64,000 nt of DNA from NCBI GenBank assembly GCA_964471595.1, contig CAYYGN010000002.1:182892-246891 (forward strand). Direction: 5' to 3'. A program made the position numbers and the translations under genes. Below are positions 15,946-24,054 of this stretch, piece after piece (the stretch's first letter is position 1; each line of letters begins with the position of its first letter). Origin of the DNA: JAGNXB01 sp964471595 (GTDB taxonomy: Bacteria; Bacteroidota; Bacteroidia; Chitinophagales; Saprospiraceae). The notes below the pieces were generated by a model that was given only the letters and a program-made list of their open reading frames with translations, did not search any database and was not told the DNA's origin.

Positions 15946-17523
15946 TCAACCTTCAAATTTGTTGGCATTGGTAAAAAGGCGATTCCAACGAATGCCATTT
16001 GCAGGACTTCCACCTTTGGCGGACAACCATATGAACAAGGGTTTGCCGACGATATGGTCTTCCGGGACAAATCCCCAGACGCGGGAGTCCTCGGAATAAT
16101 GGCGGTTGTCACCCATCATCCAGTAGTAGTCCATTTTGAAGGTATAGGATTGAGCGGGTTGGTCATTGATCCACACCTGGCCTTCCCTGACCTCGAGCTT
16201 GTTTTTCTCATATACACCGATGATCCTTTGGTAAAAAGCAATGTTTCCGGGATGAACGGATACGGTAGCGCCCTTCTTCGGAATATAGACCGGGCCGTAA
16301 TTGTCCAACGTCCAAAACTTCATGATCTGTGGATCATGAGGGAACAAGTAACGGCTTGTTGAGTCAGCCGGTTGCTGAAGGATGTCCACCCTTATGTCCG
16401 GCCCCATGGCCTTGATCCGTTCCACCATGCGGTCATCCAGGTTGAAGGTGCCTGATCCCTGATCCATATCCCCCAGATTGACGCCGATTTCTTCCAGTTT
16501 TTGAAGGTTTACAGGCGTCCCGCTACTTGAAATTCGATACCTATACTGGATAAATTGCGGATTTTGGATAGGCTTTCCATTTATATGTACCTGACGATCA
16601 ATGACTTGAAGCGTATCGCCCGGAATGCCTACACATCTCTTGATGTAATGGTCCTTCTTGTCCATGGGCCGTGTTGTCAGCATGGCCGGATTGAAATTGG
16701 GCGGCAGTTTGTTCGTCCGTGCCCAATCCATATAACTCCATGTTCGGCCAGGCGTAATGATAACGCTGTCGCCTTCAGGGTAATTGAACACGACCGGATC
16801 GTTTCGCTTGACCTTTTCCCAGCCGGGTAGGCGGAAATAAGGAAGAGAGGGTTTCTCCAGGTATGATTCCCGGTCCAGAACAGGTATTCGGTTGTGAAGC
16901 AGCGGGATCATGGCGATTGTTTGCGGCGTCCGGATGCCATAGTTGGCTTTGCTCACGAAGAGGAAGTCACCCGTAAGCAAGGATCCTTCCATGGAGCTGG
17001 TTGGGATGACATAGGCTTCAATCAGAAACATCCGAATGAAGGCTGCCGCGAAGACAGCAAAAATGATGGCTTCCACCCATTCCCGCAACGGGCCTTTGCG
17101 GTAGGGATTCCGGGATTCGAGTTTTTTGATCTGATAGGTATCATTTTTGGCCTTGGCCTCTTCCAATTGAGCGTGGAATTCACGCTCCCTGACCAAAATG
17201 GGACCTTGATAAGTGGTCTTCTTACCCAGATAAAGGAAGTACAACGGACAAAACACTACGGATAAAAAGGCATCCAGAAATCCCATTTTCCCAAAGGATC
17301 TTGCCGTATCAACACACAACCCGGCATAGATAAAGATGTTGACGATTGGAAAGAGCAACCAAAGGGCGTATCTGGGTTTGTGTCCTACCATTCCTGCCCA
17401 AGTGCCGAAATTGGTACCCGGGATCCAGGCACTTGTTGACGGACGGCCTGTCAAAGGAAGCAGTACCGACATGGCGTAGCACCAGATTACGTAGCCGGCG
17501 AGCAGAAACAGTAATAATGTCAT
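15946..17523 (-). CDS. lepB: Signal peptidase I
   Basis: A 525-residue Bacteroidota-type LepB, longer than the E. coli enzyme because of extra N-terminal membrane segments and an inserted beta region. It removes signal peptides from exported proteins at the inner membrane. Catalytic Ser is in VIPTSSMEGSLLTGD and the general-base Lys in IKRCVGIPGDTL; box E is MGDNRHYSEDSRVWGFVP. Several membrane spans lie in the first 120 residues and again at about 155-175. Upstream lie two copies of an 11-bp repeat (17606-17637) that may be regulatory. Confidence 0.94.
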   Translation of the reverse strand: MTLLLFLLAGYVIWCYAMSVLLPLTGRPSTSAWIPGTNFGTWAGMVGHKPRYALWLLFPIVNIFIYAGLCVDTARSFGKMGFLDAFLSVVFCPLYFLYLGKKTTYQGPILVREREFHAQLEEAKAKNDTYQIKKLESRNPYRKGPLREWVEAIIFAVFAAAFIRMFLIEAYVIPTSSMEGSLLTGDFLFVSKANYGIRTPQTIAMIPLLHNRIPVLDRESYLEKPSLPYFRLPGWEKVKRNDPVVFNYPEGDSVIITPGRTWSYMDWARTNKLPPNFNPAMLTTRPMDKKDHYIKRCVGIPGDTLQVIDRQVHINGKPIQNPQFIQYRYRISSSGTPVNLQKLEEIGVNLGDMDQGSGTFNLDDRMVERIKAMGPDIRVDILQQPADSTSRYLFPHDPQIMKFWTLDNYGPVYIPKKGATVSVHPGNIAFYQRIIGVYEKNKLEVREGQVWINDQPAQSYTFKMDYYWMMGDNRHYSEDSRVWGFVPEDHIVGKPLFIWLSAKGGSPANGIRWNRLFTNANKFEG

Positions 17524-17605
17524 TATGTCTGTTTATTCCGGTAAAGATAGAGCAATACCCCATGAACGAAGGGCGAGGGTCGGGTCGCGTACGGTGAGGA
17601 GTAAT

Positions 17606-17637
17606 GATCGATCAATGACGACTGTGGATCGATCAAT
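17606..17637. repeat. Two direct copies of GATCGATCAAT, 21 bp apart
   Basis: Copy 1 is 17606-17616 and copy 2 is 17627-17637, a start-to-start distance of 21 bp, i.e. two helical turns. Both carry the palindromic core GATCGATC. They sit 84-114 bp upstream of the lepB start, the second copy running into the stop of the DUF1573 gene. The spacing looks operator-like, though no binding protein can be named. Confidence 0.55.
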
Positions 17638-18001
17638 CGGCCTCACCTTCCACCCAAAGGACCTCCGGTTTCCTGATGCCCCGGAAAAAAACTTTTATTC
17701 GTTTGCGCATTTTCCCTTTGCCACGAGGTGTAAACGCAATGTGGACAATGCCGGTGTCACCCGGCATAACGGGGATGTCCGTCCAGATAGGGGCCGTACA
17801 ACCGCAATCGGTTCTTACATTATCGATGATCAATGGCCCGGCACCCGTGTTCACATACCTGAACTTGTGAATATATTCATTTTGGCGGACCACTAATCCA
17901 AAGTCATGGGTAATGTTTCCCACCCATCTCGGCTGACCCTTAAGGGGTCCATGGATACCAGGAAGCAGGAATATCCAGAGACATAAAGCGGCTCGAAACA
18001 T
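17633..18001 (-). CDS. Secreted DUF1573 protein
   Basis: A 122-residue exported protein with a signal peptide (residues 1-19) and one DUF1573 domain, an Ig-like ASPM/SPD-2/Hydin-type fold: HDFGLVVRQNEYIHKFRYVNTGAGPLIIDNV, then TDCGCTAP, the conserved Cys pair, and GDTGIVHIAFTPRGKGKMRKRIKVFF. Function of the family is not established. Start at 18001 gives the signal peptide. It begins 1 nt after the preceding lipoprotein gene's stop, so translation is probably coupled. Confidence 0.85.
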   Translation of the reverse strand: MFRAALCLWIFLLPGIHGPLKGQPRWVGNITHDFGLVVRQNEYIHKFRYVNTGAGPLIIDNVRTDCGCTAPIWTDIPVMPGDTGIVHIAFTPRGKGKMRKRIKVFFRGIRKPEVLWVEGEAD

Positions 18002-18002
18002 G

Positions 18003-18392
18003 TCAGTATCCTTCGGATGTGGTTCTTGAGAACCCGATCCGGGTTTTACGGTCATTCAGCATTCCTTCCAAATAGAGGGTGTCGGGCCCAATACGTGAAA
18101 GGGAAAGTCTGCGCTGTTCTTTGTCTTTGGGTCTTATTTTGAGATAGGGCTCCGAATAAGCCCATTTGCCGGTTTCCTGTAAATTTCCATACCAGGCAAG
18201 ATGGTAGCGTTGATCTGGATAAAGGGTAAGATTGATGGGGTTTACCACCACTTTCCAAAGCGAATCGGCTACCGTTAATTCAAATGCGGACCATTCACCC
18301 TCCAGGTTTGGTTGTTGATAGGAACTGGAGCACCCGCTCACATGCGACAAACCCCAAATGCCCAAAAGAATCACGCGTAAAGGTCGTTTCAC
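18003..18392 (-). CDS. Lipocalin-like small lipoprotein
   Basis: A 129-residue lipoprotein with a GTG start at 18392 whose GTGA overlaps the NhaD stop by 4 bp. The signal runs VILLGIWGLSHVSGC with lipobox Cys19-20. The mature part is short beta strands (LEGEWSAFELTV, HLAWYGNLQETGKWAY, DTLYLEGMLNDRKTRIGFSR), as in small lipocalin-like stress proteins, but this is a resemblance only. Sandwiched between nhaD and a DUF1573 gene, and very likely in one transcript with both. Confidence 0.7.
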   Translation of the reverse strand: MKRPLRVILLGIWGLSHVSGCSSSYQQPNLEGEWSAFELTVADSLWKVVVNPINLTLYPDQRYHLAWYGNLQETGKWAYSEPYLKIRPKDKEQRRLSLSRIGPDTLYLEGMLNDRKTRIGFSRTTSEGY

Positions 18393-19717
18393 TGCAAGGG
18401 ATGGTGAAGTAGGAAAATCATGGCCCCTCCCAAAAAACCGGCAGCTGCCAACCAGGATATCTTGCGAAGATACCAAATGAAATTGATCCTTTCAAGCCCC
18501 ATGGCAGCAACACCAGCCGCTGATCCTATAACCAGCATACTCCCCCCGGTTCCGGCAGAATACGCGATAAAGTGCCACAAAGGGTCATCCAGAGGATGGG
18601 TAAACATACCCATGGCAGCCGCCACAAGAGGGACGTTGTCAATGATAGCGGAAAAGACGCCCAAGATAAGAATGACCAATTCTGTTTGAGGAATACTGCC
18701 ATTCAGCTTCTCAGCGGCCAGGTTCAGCAACCCAACCTGGTGACCGGATTCACTCCATACCGCTACGGATTCCAGAGCAGTGACAGCTGAAAGAATGCCA
18801 AGAAAAAAGATGATACTGCTCATTTCTATCCGGCTGAGGGCGTGATGAATGCTCAATTGGTTCTTAGACACATCTTCATCTTCAAATCGTCGCTGGATGA
18901 ATTCAGAAACCAACCAAACAATGGCCAGGCTAAACATGATGCCCATGTAAGGGGGTAGATGGGTGATGGCTTTGAATACGGGTACAAAAAGCAATCCTCC
19001 CAACCCCGCGAACAAAATGAGTTTGCTTGTTGGCAACCTGGATCCCTTAACCGATGAGGATAGGGTGTGGGGAGTGCTGATTTTCCCTTTGAAGGCAGGA
19101 AGGAAGGAACCGATCAGACCAGGGATCACGACACATACGATAGAAGGGACGATGAGATCCTGGATTAAACCTAATGAAGATACCTTCTTGCCAATCCAAA
19201 GCATGGTTGTCGTCACATCTCCAATGGGTGACCAGGCTCCTCCTGCGTTGGTGCCTATAATCGCCAAGGAGACAAACCAAAGCCTCTCTTCTCTGAGTGG
19301 TACCAGTTTGCGAAGCAGCGAAACCAAAACGATCATGGATGCCAGATTGTCCAAGGTCGCGGACATGAAAAAGGCCAGCCCCAGCATGATCCACAACATC
19401 CGGCGCTTGCTGGTTGTCTTGATTTGGTCCGTAATGACCGAGAATCCCTTGTGCAGATCGACAAACTCCACGATAGTCATGGCTCCCAGCAGGAATAGCA
19501 GGATTTCGGCAATTTTTCCAATATGATGAAGGAGAACAGATTCCAGCTGGCCAACTTCATGCGTATGGGTGACGACATCGAGGTCTCCCAGGGAAATAAT
19601 GGCCCAGGATAATGCCCCCATCAGGAGCGCCGGGACAGACTTGTCCAGTCGCAAGGGATGTTCGAATACGATCAAGGCATACCCGATAATAAAACTACAG
19701 ATCAAGGCCAGGATCAT
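18389..19717 (-). CDS. nhaD: Na+/H+ antiporter NhaD
   Basis: A 442-residue inner-membrane transporter of the NhaD (ion transporter superfamily) type, which expels Na+ or Li+ in exchange for protons. About 11-13 hydrophobic spans are visible. Characteristic stretches are EILLFLLGAMTIVEFVD, SATLDNLASMIVLVSLLRKL, IGTNAGGAWSPIGDVTTTMLW and IIDNVPLVAAAMGM, the duplicated DN motifs of the family. Length matches. It heads a probable nhaD-lipoprotein-DUF1573(-lepB) run. Confidence 0.92.
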   Translation of the reverse strand: MILALICSFIIGYALIVFEHPLRLDKSVPALLMGALSWAIISLGDLDVVTHTHEVGQLESVLLHHIGKIAEILLFLLGAMTIVEFVDLHKGFSVITDQIKTTSKRRMLWIMLGLAFFMSATLDNLASMIVLVSLLRKLVPLREERLWFVSLAIIGTNAGGAWSPIGDVTTTMLWIGKKVSSLGLIQDLIVPSIVCVVIPGLIGSFLPAFKGKISTPHTLSSSVKGSRLPTSKLILFAGLGGLLFVPVFKAITHLPPYMGIMFSLAIVWLVSEFIQRRFEDEDVSKNQLSIHHALSRIEMSSIIFFLGILSAVTALESVAVWSESGHQVGLLNLAAEKLNGSIPQTELVILILGVFSAIIDNVPLVAAAMGMFTHPLDDPLWHFIAYSAGTGGSMLVIGSAAGVAAMGLERINFIWYLRKISWLAAAGFLGGAMIFLLHHPLQ

Positions 19718-19814
19718 GGCGGTCTTTTGAAAAACGGCGCAAGTTACGGCCTTTCGGGTCAGTCTGAAGCATCTGACGAGGATGTGTATGGGGGACTGAC
19801 CTGAGAAAAGGGCT

Positions 19815-19823
19815 TATTTTTGC
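19815..19823 (+). promoter_or_regulatory. -7 promoter box (TATTTTTGC)
   Basis: Exact TAnnTTTG match 15 nt upstream of the dusB ATG at 19838; it also argues against the upstream in-frame start at 19820, which would lie inside the box. Confidence 0.45.
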
Positions 19824-19837
19824 AGGAATTGGCTTCT

Positions 19838-20839
19838 ATGGTTCAGATCGGTACCGTAACATTGGACGAGTTTCCACTTCTCCTTGCACCCATGGAGGAT
19901 GTGAGCGATCCTCCATTCAGGTCTTTGTGCAAGGAACAGGGATGTGACCTGATGTATACAGAATTCATTTCCGTTGAAGGACTGATCAGGGATGCCTCCA
20001 AATCGGTACAAAAGCTTGACATTTATGATGAAGAACGGCCGATAGGGATTCAAATATTTGGTGCGGAACTCACTTCCATGCAAAAAGCCGCAGAAATTGT
20101 GGAAGCGGCGAAGCCCGAAATACTGGATATCAACTTCGGATGTCCGGTCCAAAAGGTGGTTTGCCGCATGGCTGGAGCAGGCATACTTAGGGATATTCCC
20201 AAGATGGTGGAGCTGACAGATCGCATTGTTAAATCCACCCGATTACCTGTCACCGTGAAGACCCGGTTGGGATGGGATGAGGATTCCATTCACATCGTGG
20301 AGGTGGCAGAGAGATTGCAGGATGTCGGCATCCAGGCCATTTCCATCCACGGGCGGACCCGGGCACAGATGTACAAAGGAGAAGCGGACTGGAGCCATAT
20401 TGCACGGGTGAAAAACAATCCAAGGATGCACATCCCTGTGTTTGGCAACGGGGATATTGATTCCCCCGAAAAAGCGTTAGAATACCGGCAGAGATACGGT
20501 GTGGACGGGATCATGATCGGACGGGCTAGTATCGGATACCCCTGGATATTTCGCGAGATCAAGCACTACATGCGCACCGGGGAAATCCTGCCTCCCCCTG
20601 AAGTGCCAGACCGTCTGGCTGCTGCCAGACGCCATCTGTCCAGATCACTGGATTGGAAAGGCCCCAAACTTGGCGTCCTGGAGATGCGTCGTCATTACTC
20701 CAACTACTTCAAAGGGCTGGAGGGTGTGAAAGCATTCCGGTCGCAATTGGTCACCGAGGATGATCCATACGTGTTGTTCGGCATTCTCGATGAAATGGAG
20801 GCCATATATACGGCCGAAGGCACTTTTGCAAACGTTTAA
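19838..20839 (+). CDS. dusB: tRNA-dihydrouridine synthase
   Basis: A 333-residue FMN-dependent Dus enzyme that reduces uridines in the tRNA D-loop. Seen: LAPMEDVSDPPFR at the N-terminus, DINFGCPVQKVVCRMAGAGIL with the catalytic Cys in the VVCR segment, KTRLGWDE, SIHGRTRAQMYKGEADW and GIMIGRASIGYPWIF, the FMN-phosphate site. DusB (NifR3-like) rather than DusA/C is the best guess from the order of motifs. It is followed after 12 bp by the CCA-adding enzyme, another tRNA maturation function. Confidence 0.92.
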   Translation: MVQIGTVTLDEFPLLLAPMEDVSDPPFRSLCKEQGCDLMYTEFISVEGLIRDASKSVQKLDIYDEERPIGIQIFGAELTSMQKAAEIVEAAKPEILDINFGCPVQKVVCRMAGAGILRDIPKMVELTDRIVKSTRLPVTVKTRLGWDEDSIHIVEVAERLQDVGIQAISIHGRTRAQMYKGEADWSHIARVKNNPRMHIPVFGNGDIDSPEKALEYRQRYGVDGIMIGRASIGYPWIFREIKHYMRTGEILPPPEVPDRLAAARRHLSRSLDWKGPKLGVLEMRRHYSNYFKGLEGVKAFRSQLVTEDDPYVLFGILDEMEAIYTAEGTFANV

Positions 20840-20851
20840 TGCCCTTATCCA

Positions 20852-22285
20852 TTGCTTTTCCAACTCGATCTGAAAGAACGCTCCTTCCTGTCCGGTATCG
20901 GAAATGCCGCTGCCGGGTTGGGCATGGATGCCTATCTGGTGGGTGGGTATGTCCGGGACAAGATTCTCGGTCGCCCCACCCAGGATATGGATATTGTTTG
21001 CCTGGGTGATGGCATTCTCCTGGCTGAAAGCATAGCCGCAACCCTAAGACCACGTCCACATGTATCCGTATTCCGCCGTTTTGGGACCGCTATGTTCCAT
21101 TACCAGGGAAGGGACATTGAGTTTGTCGGGGCAAGGAAGGAGTCCTACCAGGAAAATTCAAGAAAACCGGAGGTAGACAAAGGCACCCTGGAGGATGATC
21201 AGTTCCGGAGGGATTTCACCATCAATGCCTTGGCTATTTCTCTGAATGAAAGCAACTTCGGTGAACTTATTGATCCATTTGAAGGCATCCGCCACCTGAG
21301 TGAAAAGCGTATAAAGACACCCTTGGAACCTGGGAAAACCTTTTCGGATGACCCCTTGCGCATGTTGCGTGCCATACGTTTCGCTACGCAACTGGGTTTT
21401 ACCATTGATCCGGAGACGTTTGAAGCCATTCATCGCTACAGGGACCGGATTCGCATTGTCAGCCAGGAGCGAATCACTACTGAACTCAACAAAATTCTTC
21501 TGTCACGAACACCTTCTACCGGTTTTCGTCTGATTTTCGAGACGGACTTGCTGGCGTTGATTCTGCCAGAACTTCAAGACTTGCATGGTGTCGTGTATCA
21601 GGATGGGAAAGGTCACAAGGACAATTTGTTTCATACGCTTGAAGTGGTTGACAACCTGTCCAAAAAGTCCGACGACCTTTGGGTGCGCTGGGCAGCATTG
21701 CTTCATGATATTGCAAAGCCTCAAACAAAGAGATTTGAAAAAGGGGTCGGTTGGACCTTTCATGGCCATGATGCCATCGGAGCTGCCATGGTGCCCAAGA
21801 TATTCAGGCGGATGAGACTGCCCTTGGATCACAAAATGAAGCTTGTCCAGAAACTGGTGCGTCTGCATCTTCGCCCTATCAGCCTCACTAAAGAGGAAAT
21901 CACCGATTCAGCTGTCCGCAGACTTCTGTTTGAAGCCGGTGAAGGCCTGGAGGATCTTCTCCACCTCTGTGAAGCAGATATCACGTCCAAAAACCCTCAA
22001 AAAGTTACCCGTTACCTTGAGAATTACCGAATTCTGCGTGAAAAACTGGTCGAAGTCGAAGAAAAGGACCGTATCCGTAACTGGCAACCTCCGGTAAGTG
22101 GCGAATTGATCATGGAGACATTTGGTATCGGTCCCTCACCAGTGGTAGGTGAAATCAAAAACAGAATCAGGGAAGCCGTATTGGAAGGTGAAATCCCCAA
22201 CCAGTTCGAAGATGCATGCCGCTTGATGTTGGAGGAAGGCAAAAGGAGGCAGCTCACCATTTGCAAGTTCCCACTTCAATCATGA
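20852..22285 (+). CDS. CCA tRNA nucleotidyltransferase / poly(A) polymerase family with HD domain
   Basis: A 477-residue enzyme that adds or repairs the 3' CCA of tRNAs. The N-terminal nucleotidyltransferase has VGGYVRDKILGRPTQDMDIVCLG, with the GG and DxD motifs, then the RRDFTINALA motif. An HD domain follows with HTLEVVDN, WAALLHDIAKP and FHGHDAIGA. The start is TTG at 20852: an in-frame stop (the dusB TAA) closes the frame 12 bp upstream and no ATG occurs before residue 25, which already lies in the fold. It ends in a 4-bp ATGA overlap with the acyltransferase gene. Confidence 0.9.
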   Translation: MLFQLDLKERSFLSGIGNAAAGLGMDAYLVGGYVRDKILGRPTQDMDIVCLGDGILLAESIAATLRPRPHVSVFRRFGTAMFHYQGRDIEFVGARKESYQENSRKPEVDKGTLEDDQFRRDFTINALAISLNESNFGELIDPFEGIRHLSEKRIKTPLEPGKTFSDDPLRMLRAIRFATQLGFTIDPETFEAIHRYRDRIRIVSQERITTELNKILLSRTPSTGFRLIFETDLLALILPELQDLHGVVYQDGKGHKDNLFHTLEVVDNLSKKSDDLWVRWAALLHDIAKPQTKRFEKGVGWTFHGHDAIGAAMVPKIFRRMRLPLDHKMKLVQKLVRLHLRPISLTKEEITDSAVRRLLFEAGEGLEDLLHLCEADITSKNPQKVTRYLENYRILREKLVEVEEKDRIRNWQPPVSGELIMETFGIGPSPVVGEIKNRIREAVLEGEIPNQFEDACRLMLEEGKRRQLTICKFPLQS

Positions 22286-23016
22286 AGGAACTGAGAAAAT
22301 GGGCAGGGAGGATATGGGCCCTGTATGGGCTGATCATCTTCTTTCTGCTCGTGGCCTTGTTTTTCCCTTTCTATCTGGTTTTGTTGAGTCTGCCGCTGGG
22401 ACGGTATGTCCGACCGGTACTATTTTTCAATCAGGTCATATTCCCCAGGATCTTCTTCACCCTGGTAGGGATCTTCCTGCACGTGGAAGGGAGACATAGG
22501 ATAAGGGGCATTCATCCCTGTCTGATCATCAGCAATCATCGAAGTGCCATTGATTTTATAGCCAATCCTGTCGCTTACCCCGGACGAATCCTGTTTTTGG
22601 CGAAACGGGAATTGACGCGCGTGCCATTGTTAGGATTCCTGGTGAAAAGGCTATGTGTCCTGGTTGACCGAAAGGATCCTGCCTCATCAGCGAGGAGCAT
22701 GACGCAAATGAAAATGGCTTTTGGACAGGGATTCTCCGTTCTGATCTACCCTGAGGGTACACGAAACCGCACAGGCCAACCCTTGGGAACTTTCTACAGT
22801 GGGGCTTTCCGGTTGGCAAAGGAGACAGGACTTCCCTTGGCTGTTTTGACATTGAGAAATGTACATCACCGGAGTGCCGCCGCCAATGCTTTGGATCTGT
22901 GGCCGGGTCTCTTGCGGATGAAATGGAGTGGTGTTCTTGATCCTTCCGATTTCAATAGTTACCAGGAGCTATCGGATAAAGCCAGGGAGATGATGTATCA
23001 CGACATAATCCGCTGA
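22282..23016 (+). CDS. Lysophospholipid acyltransferase (PlsC-like)
   Basis: A 244-residue membrane acyltransferase probably making phosphatidic acid from 1-acyl-glycerol-3-phosphate. Two hydrophobic segments near residues 10-70, then the acyltransferase signature blocks: block I ISNHRSAIDFIA (HxxxxD), block II around LFLAKRELTRVPLLGFLVKR, block III IYPEGTRNRTG and block IV near LPLAVLTL. Start at 22282 overlaps the previous stop by 4 bp. Could alternatively act on ornithine lipids or other lyso-acceptors. Confidence 0.85.
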   Translation: MKELRKWAGRIWALYGLIIFFLLVALFFPFYLVLLSLPLGRYVRPVLFFNQVIFPRIFFTLVGIFLHVEGRHRIRGIHPCLIISNHRSAIDFIANPVAYPGRILFLAKRELTRVPLLGFLVKRLCVLVDRKDPASSARSMTQMKMAFGQGFSVLIYPEGTRNRTGQPLGTFYSGAFRLAKETGLPLAVLTLRNVHHRSAAANALDLWPGLLRMKWSGVLDPSDFNSYQELSDKAREMMYHDIIR

Positions 23017-23027
23017 CCGACAAGCTA

Positions 23028-23582
23028 CTATCTCCCCCCTTCTTCCAGCCTCACCTTATCGCGATCCATTTCTGCAATCACGTGCTCAAAGGTCTTTCGA
23101 AACGCTTGTTCGCTCCGTTCCAGTTCGCCACTGGCCGATGCAATGGAATCCTGGATCTCTTTCAAACGTTGGTCAATAGCCACTTTTTCTTCTTCCAGTC
23201 TCCGGATCTCCTCCTCAATGTGCCTCAAGCGACCCTCCAATTGCCGACTCTCTTGTAGTCTGGACTCCACTTTTCGGTGTAGGGCGTTGGCCAGTGCTTT
23301 GTCAAACTCCTCTCTCTCTTTGAGCAAGATACTCCGGTAAAGTGAAACGGAATCCAGGATTTGCCTTTTGTCCACACCCAACGCTGAGGCCGAAACCAGG
23401 GCAGATTGAAGGGCCATGGCCGGATCCATTCCCAATCGTCCCAGTTCAACAAGCGCCAGCCGGGCCTCCAGGTAATCAAACCCTGGCTGATTGTGCCTTA
23501 CCAAGGCCTTACAGATGTATGCCAGACTTTTGTCATCCGTCAGTTCTAAATGATGGAATGCGGATTTCAATTTGTCTTCCAT
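23028..23582 (-). CDS. Coiled-coil protein of unknown function
   Basis: A 184-residue soluble protein. Residues 1-75 are a compact helical part (DDKSLAYICKALVRHNQPGFDYLEARLALVELGRLGMDPAMALQSALVSASALG) and residues 80-180 form a strongly charged coiled coil with heptads of L and E/K/R. No signal peptide or membrane helix. I do not recognise the family. ATG at 23582 gives a natural N-terminus. It is convergent with the acyltransferase gene, with only 11 bp between stops. Confidence 0.75.
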   Translation of the reverse strand: MEDKLKSAFHHLELTDDKSLAYICKALVRHNQPGFDYLEARLALVELGRLGMDPAMALQSALVSASALGVDKRQILDSVSLYRSILLKEREEFDKALANALHRKVESRLQESRQLEGRLRHIEEEIRRLEEEKVAIDQRLKEIQDSIASASGELERSEQAFRKTFEHVIAEMDRDKVRLEEGGR

Positions 23583-23787
23583 GGCATCTGGTTTGAAAAG
23601 GTAAAAGTACAAGGATTGAAAGGATGTGGAAATCTGGGGCTGTAGGGAGTCCGGATCGGCATTTTATTGCAGGTGTCTAAAAAAACCACTTTCTTTGCAG
23701 CCCGAAACCAATATGGCAGGTTTCTTGTATATCTGCCGGAAGTTCGTTGGCCTAAAAGGAGGTCATTTCGGGCCGTTTTTCGGAGAT

Positions 23788-23864
23788 CGGGGTGTAGCGC
23801 AGTCCGGTAGCGCGCTACGTTCGGGACGTAGAGGCCGGAGGTTCGAATCCTCTCACCCCGACCA
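23788..23864 (+). tRNA. tRNA-Pro (anticodon CGG)
   Basis: A complete 77-nt cloverleaf: acceptor CGGGGTG pairs with CACCCCG, the anticodon stem CTACG/CGTAG holds the loop TTCGGGA with anticodon CGG, and the T-arm has GGTTCGAATCC. The 3' CCA is encoded. It reads CCG codons. Confidence 0.97.
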
Positions 23865-23896
23865 TGGAATACGCAGATGAGCGATTCCTGCCTCAA

Positions 23897-23969
<73 letters not shown>

Positions 23970-23977
23970 CACTTGAG

Positions 23978-24003
23978 AAGGTCTGCTTCGGCAGACCTTT
24001 TAT
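23978..24003 (+). terminator. Rho-independent terminator after the tRNA pair
   Basis: A perfect 9-bp stem (23978-23986 with 23991-23999) around a TTCG tetraloop, followed by TT and a T-rich stretch. It directly follows tRNA-Thr. Confidence 0.85.
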
Positions 24004-24054
24004 GTTTATATCCGGCTCCTGCCCCATCTATTCCGCGTCCATGCTCGTTGCGTC

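Noticed and set aside
18963..19526. 187-codon plus-strand frame
   Set aside because: Antisense to nhaD; hydrophobic-helix codons on one strand open the opposite frame.
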